Numbered from the stretch's first letter, positions 32,268 through 45,599 are shown. The stretch: DNA of 64,000 nt from Blasia pusilla (GCA_050084515.1 CM114272.1:6386001-6450000), one strand, 5' to 3'. Notes: generated by a model not told the origin, from the letters alone. Numbers and translations: made by a program.

Positions 32268-32966
32268 ATGGCGGCGACGAACCTCAAGCTGAAGCTGGTG
32301 ATAGCACTACTGGCGATCGGAGCTGCTACAGTCCGAGCGAGTGATCCAGACCCATTGCAGGATTTCTGTGTCGCAGATGTGAACGCCGGGGTGTTTGTCA
32401 ACGGCTTCCCTTGCAAGAACCCAGCGAATGTCACTCTGGAGGACTTCGCCTTCTCGGGCCTGGCCCAGGCGGCGGATCTGACGGGCAACCCACTGAACGG
32501 GACTGCGACGTTCGCCTTCGTGAAGGATTGGCCGGCTCTCAACACGTTGGGGCTGTCGCTGGTCCGCCTGGACATCGCCCCGGGAGGCATCATCATGCCG
32601 CACACGCACAATCTGGCTACGGAGATTCTCATCTGTTTGTACGGGGAGATCTACACCGGCTTCGTGGCCAACAGCGACAATCCTGCGGCTCCCCATAAGC
32701 TGTACGCCAAAGTGGTGAAAGCGGGCGAGGCGTTCATCTTCCCGAGGGGACTGCTGCACTTCCAGCTCAACAAGGGATCCAAGCCCGCGGCTAGTATCAA
32801 CGTCCTGAACTCGCAGAGCCCCGGAATCCAGCTCATGCCCGTCGCTTTGTTCGGATCCGATCCACCCATCGATCCACAGCTCTTGGCCAAGTCCTTCTTC
32901 ATCAATGAAGCCCAAGTCGGACAGCTCACGAGTACCTTATCGTTGTTTACTCATATATTCGCATAG
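32268..32966 (+). CDS. Germin-like protein (cupin), intact, intronless, 232 aa
   Basis: This is a complete cupin-fold germin-like protein of usual family length. Residues 1-24 form a signal peptide (KLKLVIALLAIGAATVRA, cleavage near A24), so the product is extracellular or cell-wall. Cys34 and Cys49 match the conserved N-terminal disulfide. Germin box 1 reads GGIIMPHTHNLATEILICLY (residues 106-125), giving H112, H114 and E119. Box 2 reads GEAFIFPRGLLHFQLN (residues 153-168), giving H164. These four residues bind manganese. N-glycosylation sites are N54 (NVT) and N78 (NGT). Germin-like proteins may be superoxide dismutases, oxalate oxidases or have no known enzyme activity; the sequence alone cannot tell. 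The first ATG follows three leader repeats, with no alternative upstream in frame. All surrounding DNA is repeat-derived or unassigned. Confidence 0.95.
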   Translation: MAATNLKLKLVIALLAIGAATVRASDPDPLQDFCVADVNAGVFVNGFPCKNPANVTLEDFAFSGLAQAADLTGNPLNGTATFAFVKDWPALNTLGLSLVRLDIAPGGIIMPHTHNLATEILICLYGEIYTGFVANSDNPAAPHKLYAKVVKAGEAFIFPRGLLHFQLNKGSKPAASINVLNSQSPGIQLMPVALFGSDPPIDPQLLAKSFFINEAQVGQLTSTLSLFTHIFA

Positions 32967-33095
32967 ATCGACCGAGATGGTCGTGGAGCACGCGTAGCCA
33001 ATTACAAGTGGCAAGTTAGGGGGGACTGTAAGACTAATAGATCGTAATCGATCTATTAGTACTTTATCGTTGCTTACGCATGTATTCGCATAGAT
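32931..33095 (+). repeat. 38-bp direct repeat spanning the germin-like stop codon, plus hairpin
   Basis: The segment from the last codons through the stop (32,931-32,968) is repeated at 33,058-33,095, 127 bp later, with a few mismatches. Between them, 33,033-33,044 and 33,049-33,060 form a perfect 12-bp inverted repeat with a 4-base loop. It could be a small RNA hairpin in the 3' untranslated region or the footprint of an excision. Confidence 0.75.
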
Positions 33096-33099
33096 GATG

Positions 33100-36000
33100 A
33101 GTGAGGATGGACGGTAGAATTAACAGACCGAATAGGAATTGGATATATGAAAAATTGTTGATCGAAAATAGTGTCTGAGGATCTCTGCGACAAATCTATT
33201 ACACTAGAGTTCAGACTAGTAACTGTTTTCTATTTTCATCTTTAATATAGAAGTGGAACTACGTCTTGATTCTGCACCGACGTATTTTTTGTAAGATGTA
33301 AGTTTACTTATGCAGGGACGGAAATTACCCATTTGTGAGGATGGTGAATATTCTATGCCCTTCTTTTCTCCCATCTTTTCCTTCTCGCTGTTTGCTCCTG
33401 GCAGTGCTGAATAATAATTGATGAGGAAACTCTAGTCTTTCAAAAATCAACTCATGCTGGTTCATGGATGTCCTAGCAATCTATATACTATAATTGGAGA
33501 GTGCCTTGTTGATTTGCAAACTCCTGCTTCACATGTGAACTGTTTAGTCTTTCACTCACGGGCTGTACACTAGTCTCGGAGATTTTTCTCGCCATTGACC
33601 GTATCCTTGCACTATATTAACGAGAACATGAACAATCGTCTAAGCGGTTGGGCAGTCGAGTACGTAGTGATAGCCATTCCAATCACGTTCCAAAAACCGT
33701 TGCGAAAAAGTCCTTCTTAGTTCCACGATGGATGAGGTTGTGAACATCCATGAATCTAGAAGTAGACCATGATCATGCATTTCATGGAAACAAGAAAATC
33801 TCTCCTAATGAATGCAGAATTTGCGAATCTGACATTCACCCATACCATAGGAGTTCTAAATTTTGGAGTGTTCCTCTTAACCTTTTAGTGCTCGAATACA
33901 CGCGAACATTGACAACGCTCTCGAAAAAGAAGTTTGTTTTCCTACCTGTTTCAGTTTGGTGTCTATACATGAATGTCGAGAGATCCATGATGGCCCTTTC
34001 AATTGATGCCATTCCTTCCACAGCAGTATGGATAGTTTTCAGGTTCTTGTGAGAGATCTGCCAGCTTATGTTCGGCACACAATTCTTACAAAAGGGATAT
34101 TGAGAGTTATAGAGGACGAAGTTTGTCAGTTTCCCACGTTCAATACAAAGAGAAAAAGACTTGTGGCATCTCTTTGCAGTTTAGAAGTAAGACTGTTTAC
34201 CGGCGAGATGCAGATGCTTCTTTTTCCATCGGGAAATGTGGACGCTCTAGGAAATGACTTCTCCACTATTTTTCGATATTTGAATAGGCTCTCAGGTGTA
34301 GCGAGACGAAGCACGGATGATGAATCATCTGGATTCAAAACTGAGATTCATGGAGGTAGGAAATTAGAGAGCGCTTCTAAATCTTAGTACGTTGGTAAAA
34401 TAGAGGCTCGAGAAAAAAATTCCAGAATCCTGTTTCTGTGTGTAAACATTTTAGCAAATGGTGCATTTACCATCCGACATTTGAATTATCAGAGTATTGG
34501 AGCGTGATAGACTGCTTCGGGAAGTACACATAGTCACAGTGACAACGACTCGAGTTAGTCCCGTCTGTAAGGCACTAATATTTTGGTTGTCCAAGAGATA
34601 TGGACTTCAGTCGCCATGTTCGCATTCTTTCAATAGGATGCTCTGTAATACTCATTCTTCACAACCTGAACTGGCCCCATGAGTCCGCACGGTTTCAAAA
34701 AAATGAAATTTAGGGTGGACATTCGATCACTTCGCTCATTACAATTAAGAATCATCGAGGGGAAATCCAAGCATCCAAGCAGATTTCACTGACTTGTTGA
34801 ATTCCTAGTGACTATCATCATGATCATCATGAAATTAGCGGAAATCCGCTTCCTGTCTGCTAAAATGCTTATAAACTCTCGAGAGTCGTGGGGAGAGGCT
34901 GTGCTGAGATTTCATTAAAGCTCTCATAAAAGGGCTGTGAATCTGGATCGCTCGTCAAAGCGAAGAGGACTCCCACCGATGCACCATTGAGTCTCCATCG
35001 TCACAAAGAAATGTCATGTCTCTACAGATACGGACATGCTACGCTTACAATATACCGAATAGTTCCAGACTGAGCCGAGTACCACCTCGAGCGGTCCAAA
35101 ATGCAGCACGTCGGCCATGGTAATATTTGACCGATGTCTCCAACGCAGACTGTGCTGAGAAATCCTTGTCGTTCCTCATCACTCACATATGTGCAAGACA
35201 AGGACCCAATTCACAAGGGGACAAGAGCGCAAAATACCGGTATACCGTGGCTCACTTACTCTAGAAGCTACATCCACCAAACACTTTGGAGTCCTTATGT
35301 GAAGATTAGAGTCTCCATTCGAGAAGATTACAAATCCAAATTTTAGAAGCTGCTAAATTCTAGACAAGAAAAATCTACGACTCTACCACCAGTCCTCCTT
35401 ATATACTATGCAGCCCTGCTTATTTAGTCACCCTCTCAATTCGATCTCAGGTCCAGGTCCTGTTTTTTCAGTCATCCCTCTCAATCAGGTCGAGGTTCTG
35501 TTTTTTCAGTTATCCTTCTCGATCAGGTCGAGGCTCTGTTTTTTCAGTCATCCCTCTCAATCAGGTCGAGGTTCTGTTTTTTCAGTCATCCCTCTCAATT
35601 AGAGATCAAGTCCTGTTTATTCAGCCGTCCCTCTCAATGAGAAGTCTGTTCCTGGTTCTTCACACATCTCCCCCTGAATCGCATCTCATTCAGTTATCTC
35701 TCATCACTCTGTACATCAGAGTCAACCAGTAAAACAGATCGCACTCCAATTAGGAAGGATTTCGACTGACATTAGATAAGTATACTCGATCTAGTAAAAC
35801 GGCAGCAAGAGGAAATCGTTTAAGCTAGATCCAGCCACACCATTTTCTGGTCAATCCAAGTCTTCCGAGATGGCGTTGGAGTCCGGATTTTATCCTGCTA
35901 AACCTGTTATATTCTTCCTTCATACATTTTAGAATGAAAATTAATGTTTTGACACTATTGTAGAACTCTTTTTCCATGAATCTCCTTCATGACTTCCTGA

Positions 36001-39000
36001 GGCTGTGACAAACGATTGTATGGTGGGAGCAGTTGGAATATCTGGACTAAATATTTGGAGGCTATGAATCATCTCTCAGAATATGTTGCTCAGCTTCTCG
36101 TCACCAAGAAGCTGAGCAATGCGCTCTACTTACACTTCGGCCACGATACCCATGTCGATTGTTACGCCTCCGAGTGCGATTTTCCAGATTCCTCGAGATA
36201 GGGTGTGAATGTTGTTTAGGTGGTTACACCAGGAAAGAAAACGCGCTCATCTTGAACGGACCGACCAGGGAAATTTTCTTCTGTCAACGCGTGTTGAATA
36301 TTACTATCTCACATTAATTTCTAATAAGCAAGGTCTCTAGCTAAGATATGTATTCAAAAACAGTTTGCAGCAAAATCGAGGGTAAAGTCGATTGACACAC
36401 CCGTCAGCGATCCCCTTACAAAAGAAATTAGAGTTACTACTAAATTCCTGTTTCGTTGTAGAAACTTAGTGTAGGAATCGAAGATATTTTAATAAAACTT
36501 GGAGATAATACAAGTGTAAGGAAGATTTTCTAAGAGGACCCTCGCTTATTTATTCTTAAAGTCGAGAAACCAAGTCGATAGGAAATACCACAAATCGGCT
36601 TCCCAACCTCATGTTCTTTTTGCAGAGGGAGACACCCAAGGTATCGTGTAGAAATGGAGATATCTAATCTATAAACATCGAGCTTGTCATATGTATGAAG
36701 GAACAAACCATTAAGACCTTAAAAAGAAACATGAGAAAGGGAAGCTAATTTTTGCAACACCCATCTCATGGTTCTTCTTGTCGCTCTTAATTCCGTTTGA
36801 AAGTAATCTTTTCTGCTGCCGGGAAAAAGATATATGCTTCCCGATTTAGTATCTTTATCGTACTTCTCACATGTATGAGGGAAGATCATACCATTCACGG
36901 CTTATAAAGAAACATGACGTAGGGAGGCAAATTTGTGGTATGTCGAATCTCATGGTCACTGATTTTATTTGACACTAAGTCGTTTGCTTCTCATGAATAT
37001 ATTCACTTCAGGATTAGCTACCCATGAAACTCTCGCTTCTTCCCTTCCTCGCGGTCACAAATCCTCTTTCATTGTTTGAGAACCTCTTCAATAGACTACG
37101 AAACCTCAATAGACTATATAGAGTCCTCACCCGATTGAAGATCTACCAGACCTCACCACTAATTCCGTTCGGAGAGAAAATATGAACATGGATTCACCAG
37201 GAAATAGATTGAAAGCGAAGCGGTTTATGAAACTAAAAGGGATGTGAATAATCTCACAAACAGTTGGATAAGGAAGTTTATTTGGAAGAGGAGAACAGAA
37301 AGTAATTGACGAGTCCAAAAGCACTGGGTATTTCGGAAAATCTTCACGTACCTTGAAGGACTGTGGAAGAAATTGAAGCTCGCTATGAGTTGAAAATAAA
37401 TGTGATGAGTCCAGGACATCGATCGCATAGTGCACATGAAGCCAGCGCCGGTACTCCTGCACGCAGAGGAATCGACGATGAAAAGAGCTGCATACAGGCT
37501 TGTCGTCGAGTCAACTGAAAATCACCATAGAGACGGAATGAAGGAAGAAAACTCCACCCTCCCAACTGCACTCAAGATTAGCATTCCGAGTCCTCCATCT
37601 CCCCAATCTCTCATCTCCTCTCAGACTCGGGCCTCAAGGTGGAGAAGGAGAACTTCTATCTTATACTCCCCCAGTCTCATGGAGTCAGTCGTCAATCAGT
37701 GAAACTACGTCACTCATTTTAATGCGATGAAGGAATCCGTTCCTGGAATCATCTGTCAGTTTGACTTTCTATCATTCTTCATCATGAAGATAAGGTGGAG
37801 GAGTTCCAGATCAAGACTGAGGAAAGCCAATCAGAAGGTCTCTTTAAGCGTACCTCATCTATCAGCCATAACTTACCCTCACAATAAACTGATACTGTTG
37901 CCGATTAACAGTCAGCTTGAGCAGATGCGCTGTCTCGTTTGGTCCCCGGGAAAGACATGCATATTTGACGTATACGGATGTCATATTATATTCATTTTGT
38001 GCGGTATTCTTGATCGACATTCGGACGCAGAGATGTCTCCATCATTCGTCGTTTCTGCTGTGATCATCTTAGTATTTTTGAGTTCCTTCTGCTGGGTACG
38101 CGTGTTATTCATGTTTTGTGCCGATATTTGGATCACTTGGGCTGTATGTAAAAAGGCTAAAAATGTTTTTCATAAAAAAATTAAGCTTCCCACTTAAGTG
38201 TTACAGTTTCTTCTCCAACTTCGACTTGAAATTCGCATGGTATAGTGTTTTGAAACACTGGATTGAGATCTCGAGTCCATGCCGGTATAGCGGACTGGGT
38301 GAAATCAGCAGTAGACAGAAGAACAGTTCAAATTAGTAATGGACTCCTTTTTTCTCCACAACCAGAAGCGACACTGATAATTGCGCATGCAGATCCGTTT
38401 GTCTCTCTATGTCTAGAAACTGAGTAGCAAAGTGGACCTAGAGCAATAAAATCTTAGCGCTCTCTTCTCAGAGTTTTAGGGCCCGCTCTCCATATTCCCA
38501 TCTATCCCCGACTCCCCCAAACTCATGGAAAGTAGTAGCGCTGAGATCCCAGAGCGGTCGCGAAGAAGTATTCGATGACGATCTAGAGAGTTTGCATGCG
38601 CTCCGGTCAACCTGCAACCGATAGCCAACGCCGGTCAACGATCAAACCATCCGCAGCCAGCGTCTCCCGGAAGAGGTGGAAGATCTCATTTACCACCATC
38701 CTGGAAGGCTAGCTTTTGGGTTGAATAAGAACAATCTACTTGTAGCACATACGTCTTTGGATCAGCGGGTGAGCAGTTGTTGGGACCGTAGATGGGAACC
38801 ACTGATCTATTTTACGAGCAGAAAGCTAGCCAAGAAGGCTGTACATGCACCGCACGCCGTGTGATGAACAGGGATACCGTCGAATGAAACGTAACGCTCT
38901 AGAAGCTGGGTGAAGAGATCCGGAGTGGAGAATGCGAATTTCGATCAATTCATCAAAGGCTGGTACCCGATCTCAATTTGGTGAAGCCAACTTCGATGCG

Positions 39001-41454
39001 TGTGGTGAATGGGCCACGCATATGCAATGGCCTTACACAGCTTGTGATAGGCCTAGTGTAGATACAGCGGTGGTGCTTGAGGCCATCAACTGCATGCACA
39101 CCCTTGAGGCCATGACGATACATACGATCATGGTCACGGGATCCTGACAGGAAGAATGAATCCGTAGACCCACGACATCAATCCCGCGCTTATTATGTTT
39201 CAGCCAAAAATGAGGGTCTTGCTTGACTATCTATGGTTTTGAATGGACTGTTTCGCACTTTCGTCAGGTGAGGACCTCAGCGTTAGCTGCAGCTGCATCA
39301 ATCTTGTCGCTTCGATGTCTTTACTTTACTATCGAGTCCGAATTTGATTGCACTTTCCCACTTTGAGCATTCTTGGAACGGAACGGATACGGCACGTCCC
39401 GAAAACGGACCTTAGGGCCGGACGTCCAAATCCGCTATTAGTGTCTTCAACTCACACATATCTAAATCTAATATCGAATCTAGTAATATTCGACATATGA
39501 AGGTGTTCAAACGCCGGACATAAGTGGAGGTAGTCAAACGCCTGTTTTATGGTCAAATCTTTGATGACGTTTCTTGCATGGCGCTTCGTTTTTTCTGTTC
39601 TGATATTTTCTTCACTCTCTAGGGAATATTCATCTTTAGTTCTGGTCTCTTCTGATCAGGTATTATTTGGTCCCAGAGGACTGTGCAAATCCTGACCACG
39701 TCACTTTGTATCACTTTTTGTGCCTTTTTCAGAAAGCAAATAGCATTTTGAGATCCATCTATTGCCATATATTAACGGAATTTCTCACATGAATTCTCAT
39801 GGCTGACCCTAGAACGAGATACTATAGCCTCTAAACCTCAACATTCTGATAATATTTTCCCTCTGTAGACTGTCTCCTTTCCGATTAAAAACTTCACTCT
39901 TTCCATGCTTTCGGATGGAAGAAGGCTCTGATTTCCCACTCGCTCCAAACGTGAACATCCGTTACTTACATGTGAAGCACTCCACTCGAATGAATCAGCT
40001 TGTAGTTCTAATTTTTCCTCGACCTCTGGCTTTAGCATCGTACTTCCCTGACCTCGAAGCAGGTGCTTTCAGTTGTAAGGTATGAACGGATCATACCTCA
40101 AAACTCAGAGATCACCATTCCATGATGCTCTCAGAACTAATTTCGGGGTTGTCTATCGTCCATCTACCAGGGCATCATAAATTACAAACTACAGTGGCAT
40201 CGGGCATCGAGGGCACTGCGCGTACAAGCTTGGTCCAGCTAATGAGATATAATGCTACGCTTGCTAGGATCATTTGGCGCTAGAAACGGTAAGGTCGATG
40301 CTGGTACAATATGCTCGCATCCCTCTGGATTCAATCCTCCAATTGCGACGGCAACATCCGACACTGTTCCCGCTCGTGATGCAGGCACTTTCAGGTAGAT
40401 CTTGACGATAGTCCTTCCAAACCAGTCAAGATATTTCTGAATAGTTTCTCGTCTGTATCAGTTGGATTCATGAAACGGATGCACGTCAAGCCCGGATAGT
40501 GCTTACGTCGCAATTCATGCCGGCTTTCAAGTCGACCGCACGCTTAGTGGCGTCACATAGCCGTCGTCGAATCTCTTTATTTAATAAGAGAGTCCGCTTG
40601 TCATAAGAGTTTTTTTTGCGTACGTACTTATCTAGAATTTTTGCGGAGGAGTACTTCTCGGGGGTGCTTATGCGTACCCCGTCCAGGTACGTACCTCGTC
40701 GACTGAATTGTGCACATACGTGTCGGCGCACGACAGGAAAAAGCGTTCCTCGGTTGTACCTGCGCGCCTTCGGTTTATTTTTTCTTTCTTTTTGTTATCT
40801 ATTCTTACGTGATCGTGGAGGTGCTCGAGCTTGAGCTACACTTCGGATAGAGCAAGGATCTTACCGATATTCGATCCACTTTGGTTGTCGATGTTTCGTG
40901 GACTAGCCTATCGCCGACATCTTATGGGTTGGCTCATCGCACACTGGATTCTGTCTCAACGCCTGATGACCCAGCTGAGCAAATTTGCGCTAATAGTTGG
41001 CCTGCAGAGAAATGATGAAAAACCCAGGGGAATAAAGAGTCAAGTATCCAAAGGCCACAAAGAGGTTGTTGGCCTGCAGATTGGGTGTTTCTAGCTACAC
41101 CTCATGTCCACCAGCCTTTCTCGAAATCAGCTTCGGATTCCAAAGTGGCTAGCATTCTCATATAGCTATTTGATGTAGACTATCTGATGGCTAAATTTCG
41201 TGCACTCGAATGTAGAAACCTTCTGATTTAACGACTTCTCTAGTGTTGGTTTTATTCGTTTCATTAATTGTCTCATGTTTGCAGATCCGCAGGCGGATCC
41301 TTCTATCCTGCCCGTAGAGTTTCTAACGAGGTTTGATTCATTCCAGTCATCACAAATATCACCGATTGGGTAGCTACCTATACGATATTTACCACAAATC
41401 ATTTCCCCAATTGCAACATACTGCTTTTAATTTTTCATGGCTCAACATAGTTCC
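33100..41454. other. Gene-poor stretch with no recognised gene
   Basis: About 8 kb without recognisable coding sequence. Longest frames (about 120-156 codons, e.g. 34,028-34,387 and 37,727-38,197) have no family features I know. A 38-bp tandem repeat lies at 35,416-35,650. No LTR, terminal repeat or RNA gene is visible. It is probably old, decayed repeat DNA. Confidence 0.4.
35416..35650 (+). repeat. 38-bp tandem repeat, about five to six units
   Basis: CTGTTTTTTCAG begins at 35,460, 35,498, 35,536 and 35,574 (exact 38-bp steps), with a degenerate unit at 35,613 and one near 35,416. Each unit continues TCATCCCTCTCAATCAGG. The poly-T plus CAG resembles a splice acceptor with polypyrimidine tract in every unit. 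Confidence 0.85.
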
Positions 41455-43860
41455 ATCTATCACATAGTGAGTTAGCGGATTAACTTGCGTGTAACTTCGT
41501 TCCGAAATGTCGGATGAGGTTGGCCACAAGTCTGGAACGTTATTCATTACAATTTTTTTATTTTGGTTTTAGTCCAACCGGTCACTTCTGCATGTAGGTT
41601 ATAATTGGTAGGGTTATTTTTTGCGTAAGAGTGAGGAAGATGGCTTTCCATCTATGATGTTGAGCCTTAGAAGCACCTCTCTTGCATAGACGTGTGTGGG
41701 TATGTAAGAGTTAGGGTGCTAGCGTCTAGATTCCGTTATAACAAAAGATGGATGTGATTCGATATGCCGATGTAGATTCATGAATGGAGTTTTAGGCCGA
41801 ATGAGCCGTTTTTACTATTCTTGATTTTACATGAGAAATATGCGAGGGGGTAGGGAATTCGTTGGTTGCAGGTAGGCAAGCGAGTTGCCTTGATGGGGAG
41901 CCCCTCAAGACATGTGTGTGGCATTTTTTGTGTTTTTCTATTCGAAAGGTTATGCATAGAAGCGCAATCTATTTTTCTCGGATCTTGGCGGTAAGGGTTG
42001 ATGGGGGATAGCTTCAGAGTGTAGCAGTAGTAGCGCTCATGTGTAGCGCGGAGAGTAGCATTGACGGATGAATTGTGAATATTGGGAGAGAGAGAAGTTT
42101 TTGGAATAATAGTTGCCATGAGGGAGGCTAATGAGGCAAGATCGTAGCCGCCGAGGTTAAGGGTTAGGTCGCATAGGCGTACAGATATCTAGTCGCGTAG
42201 GCGGATGAGGTAGGTAGCCGGACATAAGCCTAGTATGGCGGAAGGAGCTGCAAACGGAGACAGCCGTAGTTCGGAGGAGAGTCGCAAGATATCCGGATTT
42301 GCGAGCGGCAGTGGGATTGCAGAGAGTTAATACGGAAGGAGTGGAGGTATCTTGTACGGAGTCACATAGGGGTTCAGAAGGTTGAAGAAGGAGCATTTAA
42401 GAACCCCCCTTGCAATTAAGGCCCTTTGGAGGTGCATAGGGCACCGTGCAAGATGTGGTAGGAGAACAGGGTAGGAGAAGAACATGGTAGAGGCATGGCA
42501 AACATGGTAGAGGTGTGGGCGACATGGTAGAGGCACGGGCGACATGGTAGAGGCACGGGCGACATGGTAGACATGCAGACATGGTTGGGATTGGACGTGG
42601 TTGATTTGAGTTGAGTTACGTATGGGAGAGCGTTGTTGAGGCTTTGTGTTTCGCGAACATGGTGGGTTTCACGATGGGAGTTCGGCAGTTATTACGAGTT
42701 GATTGTGGATTGATGCACTAGTTCTTCATCGAGTGTGGATACGAGGGTTATGATGGGGACACACGTGTTGATGCTGACGGGTAGTCTGCATCCATTGATG
42801 GGAGGTTTGAAGTGTCTCGAGAAGAGTGTTGTGTTGCGGAGGTTACCGCACCACATGGAGGAGTGATTTTTTATTGTACCGTAGGTTGGAGGGCGTGATT
42901 AGGTTATCCATTCAAGTCTCTTTTCCCACGCTTTTCTTTTGTGATTGAGAGTGTTGGATATCGGGTAGTTTCTAGTGTTAGATGGGCGTAGTGATGGTGA
43001 CGAGTGTAGACTCCTTTCATGTGTAGCATGTTGGTGTATATACAACGGTTTCCTAGTAGGTGTCACATCTTATTTTGACCTAGGTAGAGTTCTATCACGT
43101 CGACAACATAGAGAGTCAGCGAGCTATTTGGGTGTAACTTTGTCTTGCGATGTTGGAATTGGTTCTTTGGAGATAGGCAAGTGAGTTTCCTCGGTTGGGA
43201 GTCCCTAGAGACGTTGGTTGGCGTTGTGTTTGTCATTTTTTTGTTCGGAAGGCCATGGGCGGAAGCGCTGTCCATTTTCTCAGGCTTTTGCTGATGCAAA
43301 TTGATTAGAGACAGTAGAAGAGTATGGCGCGCGGTGTGGCAGCGAGTGTTTGTGAGTGAGTAGTTGACGAGTGAGCAGCGAGAATTGGGAGAGAGAGAAG
43401 AAGTATATCTTTAGGGCTTGCAACCGCCAGGGGATTTCAAGTAAAGGCGGCTAGTAGGTTGCGCCAAGAATTAGGTCGTAGCGGTGTATATAGGGCTAGA
43501 TCGTACTCACATGGTCACGCGTATAGACAAGGCGGTTTGGAAGAGGTAACGTGGAGTGGGTGGCAGTGTCATAGGGATGCGTGCCAAGAGAGGGACGTGT
43601 GTAAGTGGAAGGATCAAGGGAGTTGAGGGACGATGCCGCATAGGGCGACGAGCCGAAAGTGTGGAGCCAGAGTTAGGGAGTTGGATAGTAGTACGAAGTT
43701 GGCCAGGTAGTGCCACGCACAGCTTAGGATGAAGGTATGAGTTTGGAGAAGGGAGGTTGGTAGGCGGTACGGGCTGGCTAGGAAGAGTCTTGACCTACAA
43801 GAGCCGGCGGATGAGGGCAGTATTGAAGATTGAGTTATAGTGAAGCTCATGAAACACCTG
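41455..43860 (+). mobile_element. LTR and leader fragments of the methyltransferase Gypsy family
   Basis: 41,455-41,830 matches the LTR body (TAACTTCGTTCCG to GAGTTTTAGGCC and CCGTTTTTACTATTC). 41,870-42,100 and 43,140-43,400 are two related leader pieces (GGCAAG and GGAGCCCCTC/GGAGTCCCTA phrases). 42,825-43,060 matches leader 17,340-17,590. At 43,062 a second LTR start, TGTCACATCTTATTTTGACC, abuts. No gag or pol is present. It appears to be a rearranged remnant of two 5' ends. Confidence 0.65.
42478..42575 (+). repeat. Tandem ACATGGTAGAGGCA-type repeat
   Basis: ACATGGTAGAGGCACGGGCG is repeated about every 20 bp, five times between 42,482 and 42,570, within the Gypsy leader remnant. Confidence 0.75.
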
Positions 43861-44138
43861 AATTGCTACATTTAGTACTCACATGAACATGAAGTAGTGA
43901 AGCTTAATCCTAGTTAGTCAATTAAGCGCGATTATCTTAACTAGGGTTAGTTAATCACAATTAGTCTAACTCGAGGCTATGGTTAAGGTTAGGGTCATGG
44001 TTGCTTATACATACTCTATATAATTGAGAAGGGGACTAACCTCCAATCATTCTCTCATTGAAAATTCCGTTCTCCATGGTGGTGTGTGATTGTAAGATCC
44101 GTTTCCCACTAGTTATGCTTCTTTAGTAGTTTTTCACA
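43850..44138 (+). repeat. Copia 5' LTR, second Copia element (start uncertain)
   Basis: The end is set by TTTTTCACA directly followed by a primer-binding site. A TATA-like TCTATATAATTGAG lies near 44,015. The start near 43,850 is a guess, because no second LTR is in view. Confidence 0.5.
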
Positions 44139-44151
44139 TGGTATCACATCC
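44139..44151 (+). other. Copia primer-binding site
   Basis: TGGTATCACATCC follows the LTR end and matches the initiator tRNA-Met complement TGGTATCAGAGC at its first eight bases. Confidence 0.65.
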
Positions 44152-44644
44152 ATAGGACAACATCACTAGAAATTCTTGGTATTTGAGGAGAGAAGAGAGG
44201 CAAGTGAAGGTAGAATTTCAGTTTGGGAGAAGGAAATTTTGTTTAGAGCTCAATGGGTGCAAATTTCAGGTGGAGTTTTGACGATGATAAAACTTTGGAG
44301 GTATTTTTTAGGGCTTTACCGATCGATTTAGCCATCTAAAATTCTGTTAAAATGAAGCCAAAAGCTTGTTGTAGGAGTCTTGAAGAGCTTTTTGAGAGCT
44401 CTCCAACGTATCCGAAATTTTTGGATTCTGACATTCTAAGCTCTTGTAATAGCCATTTCAGTGTAGGAAAGTGCAATTAGTGAAGAAAAGTTGTGCAGTT
44501 TGTTACATGCCAATTTTGACTAGTTCTCTCATATAGTTGATCAATTTTGGAAAATTTCAGGTCAATTTCTATGTAGGAGTGGTCTATGCTTCAATTGGAG
44601 TAGTGGAGAGCTTAAAATTACGTTTTTGTGAGTGAAATTGTTCG

Positions 44645-45290
44645 TCATGGAGTACTCCTTAATAGCAATCACAGGCAAGAAGCTAGATAAGTAGAATTAT
44701 AATGTCTAGAAGTCTTACATAAAAAAAATTCTTACGGGTCAAGAACTATGGGAGCTTGTCACAGGTGATGAGGCCAAACCAGAAGTTGACTCAACAGACT
44801 TGAATGGTCGCTCTTAGAACAAACGCGCAAGGCAAGTAATCCACTACATTTCAATAACGAGGAGTTCGCCAATGATAGGTCACATTCAAGATGTTGATAC
44901 TCCAAAGGAGGTCAGGGATGCATTGGAAAAGTTGTTCCAAACATCTACAAAGGCCAGAAAACTTCAGTTGAAACAAAAATTGAACAAAGTGAGGAAAGGA
45001 TCGTAGAGCATCAATGATTATATTTTGAGTATCAAACATATTGTTGATCAGTTGAATAGCATTGGAGTGATAGTAGAAGATGATGATCTGATTAAATTCA
45101 TTCTTCAAGGCAAGTTATGGATCAAACAGAGGCAGGGGTCGTGGTAGAAGCTTCCGTTGTCGTGGTGGATATCAAGCATATGGAGGAAGAGGCACTCAAT
45201 ATAACGTCACTCAATCAACTACGAACTAGTACCACACACAATCACAAGGTGGTGCAATTTGAAGATGTACGGACTCAAGTGTGGGATGAT
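44645..45290 (+). pseudogene. Copia gag fragment
   Basis: Broken frames spell a Copia gag: ELWELVTGDEAKPE, then DVDTPKEVRDALEKLFQ, ARKLQLKQKLNKVRKGS and SIKHIVDQLNSIG (UBN2-type gag domain), followed by an Arg-Gly-rich tail near 45,120-45,200. Stops and a frame shift interrupt it. The zinc knuckle and pol are missing; the sequence ends by about 45,290. It belongs with the LTR and primer site just upstream. Confidence 0.75.
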
Positions 45291-45599
45291 GGGGAGGAGG
45301 AGGGTGTTTTTGGCAAGGAGCTAGTATGTGCAAGAACTCCTATTCAGCTTTCACGGGAAAGGATAAATTTAGCACACCATTATATGCTACATAATACACA
45401 TGCCATGGATGATTGGTTGAGGTATTTAATTGTTGCTCCTTTCAACCTACATGTAGGATATCTTTTTGGAATTTTCTTTTAAGCCATTCCACCATCTATA
45501 TTAGTGTACTGCTACTTGTAGCCATGATGTTGGACAGAAAATATCAGTCAAGTTCATCAAACATCCCTTTTGAAAAATGGATTCAGTATCCCATTACCT

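Noticed and set aside
32307-32929. Minus-strand ORFs over the germin-like gene
   Set aside because: They are antisense to a clear, complete germin-like protein in GC-rich coding sequence.
33750-34387. ORFs of 100-119 codons as a host gene
   Set aside because: No family features, no splice or start context that stands out; random frames of this size are expected here.
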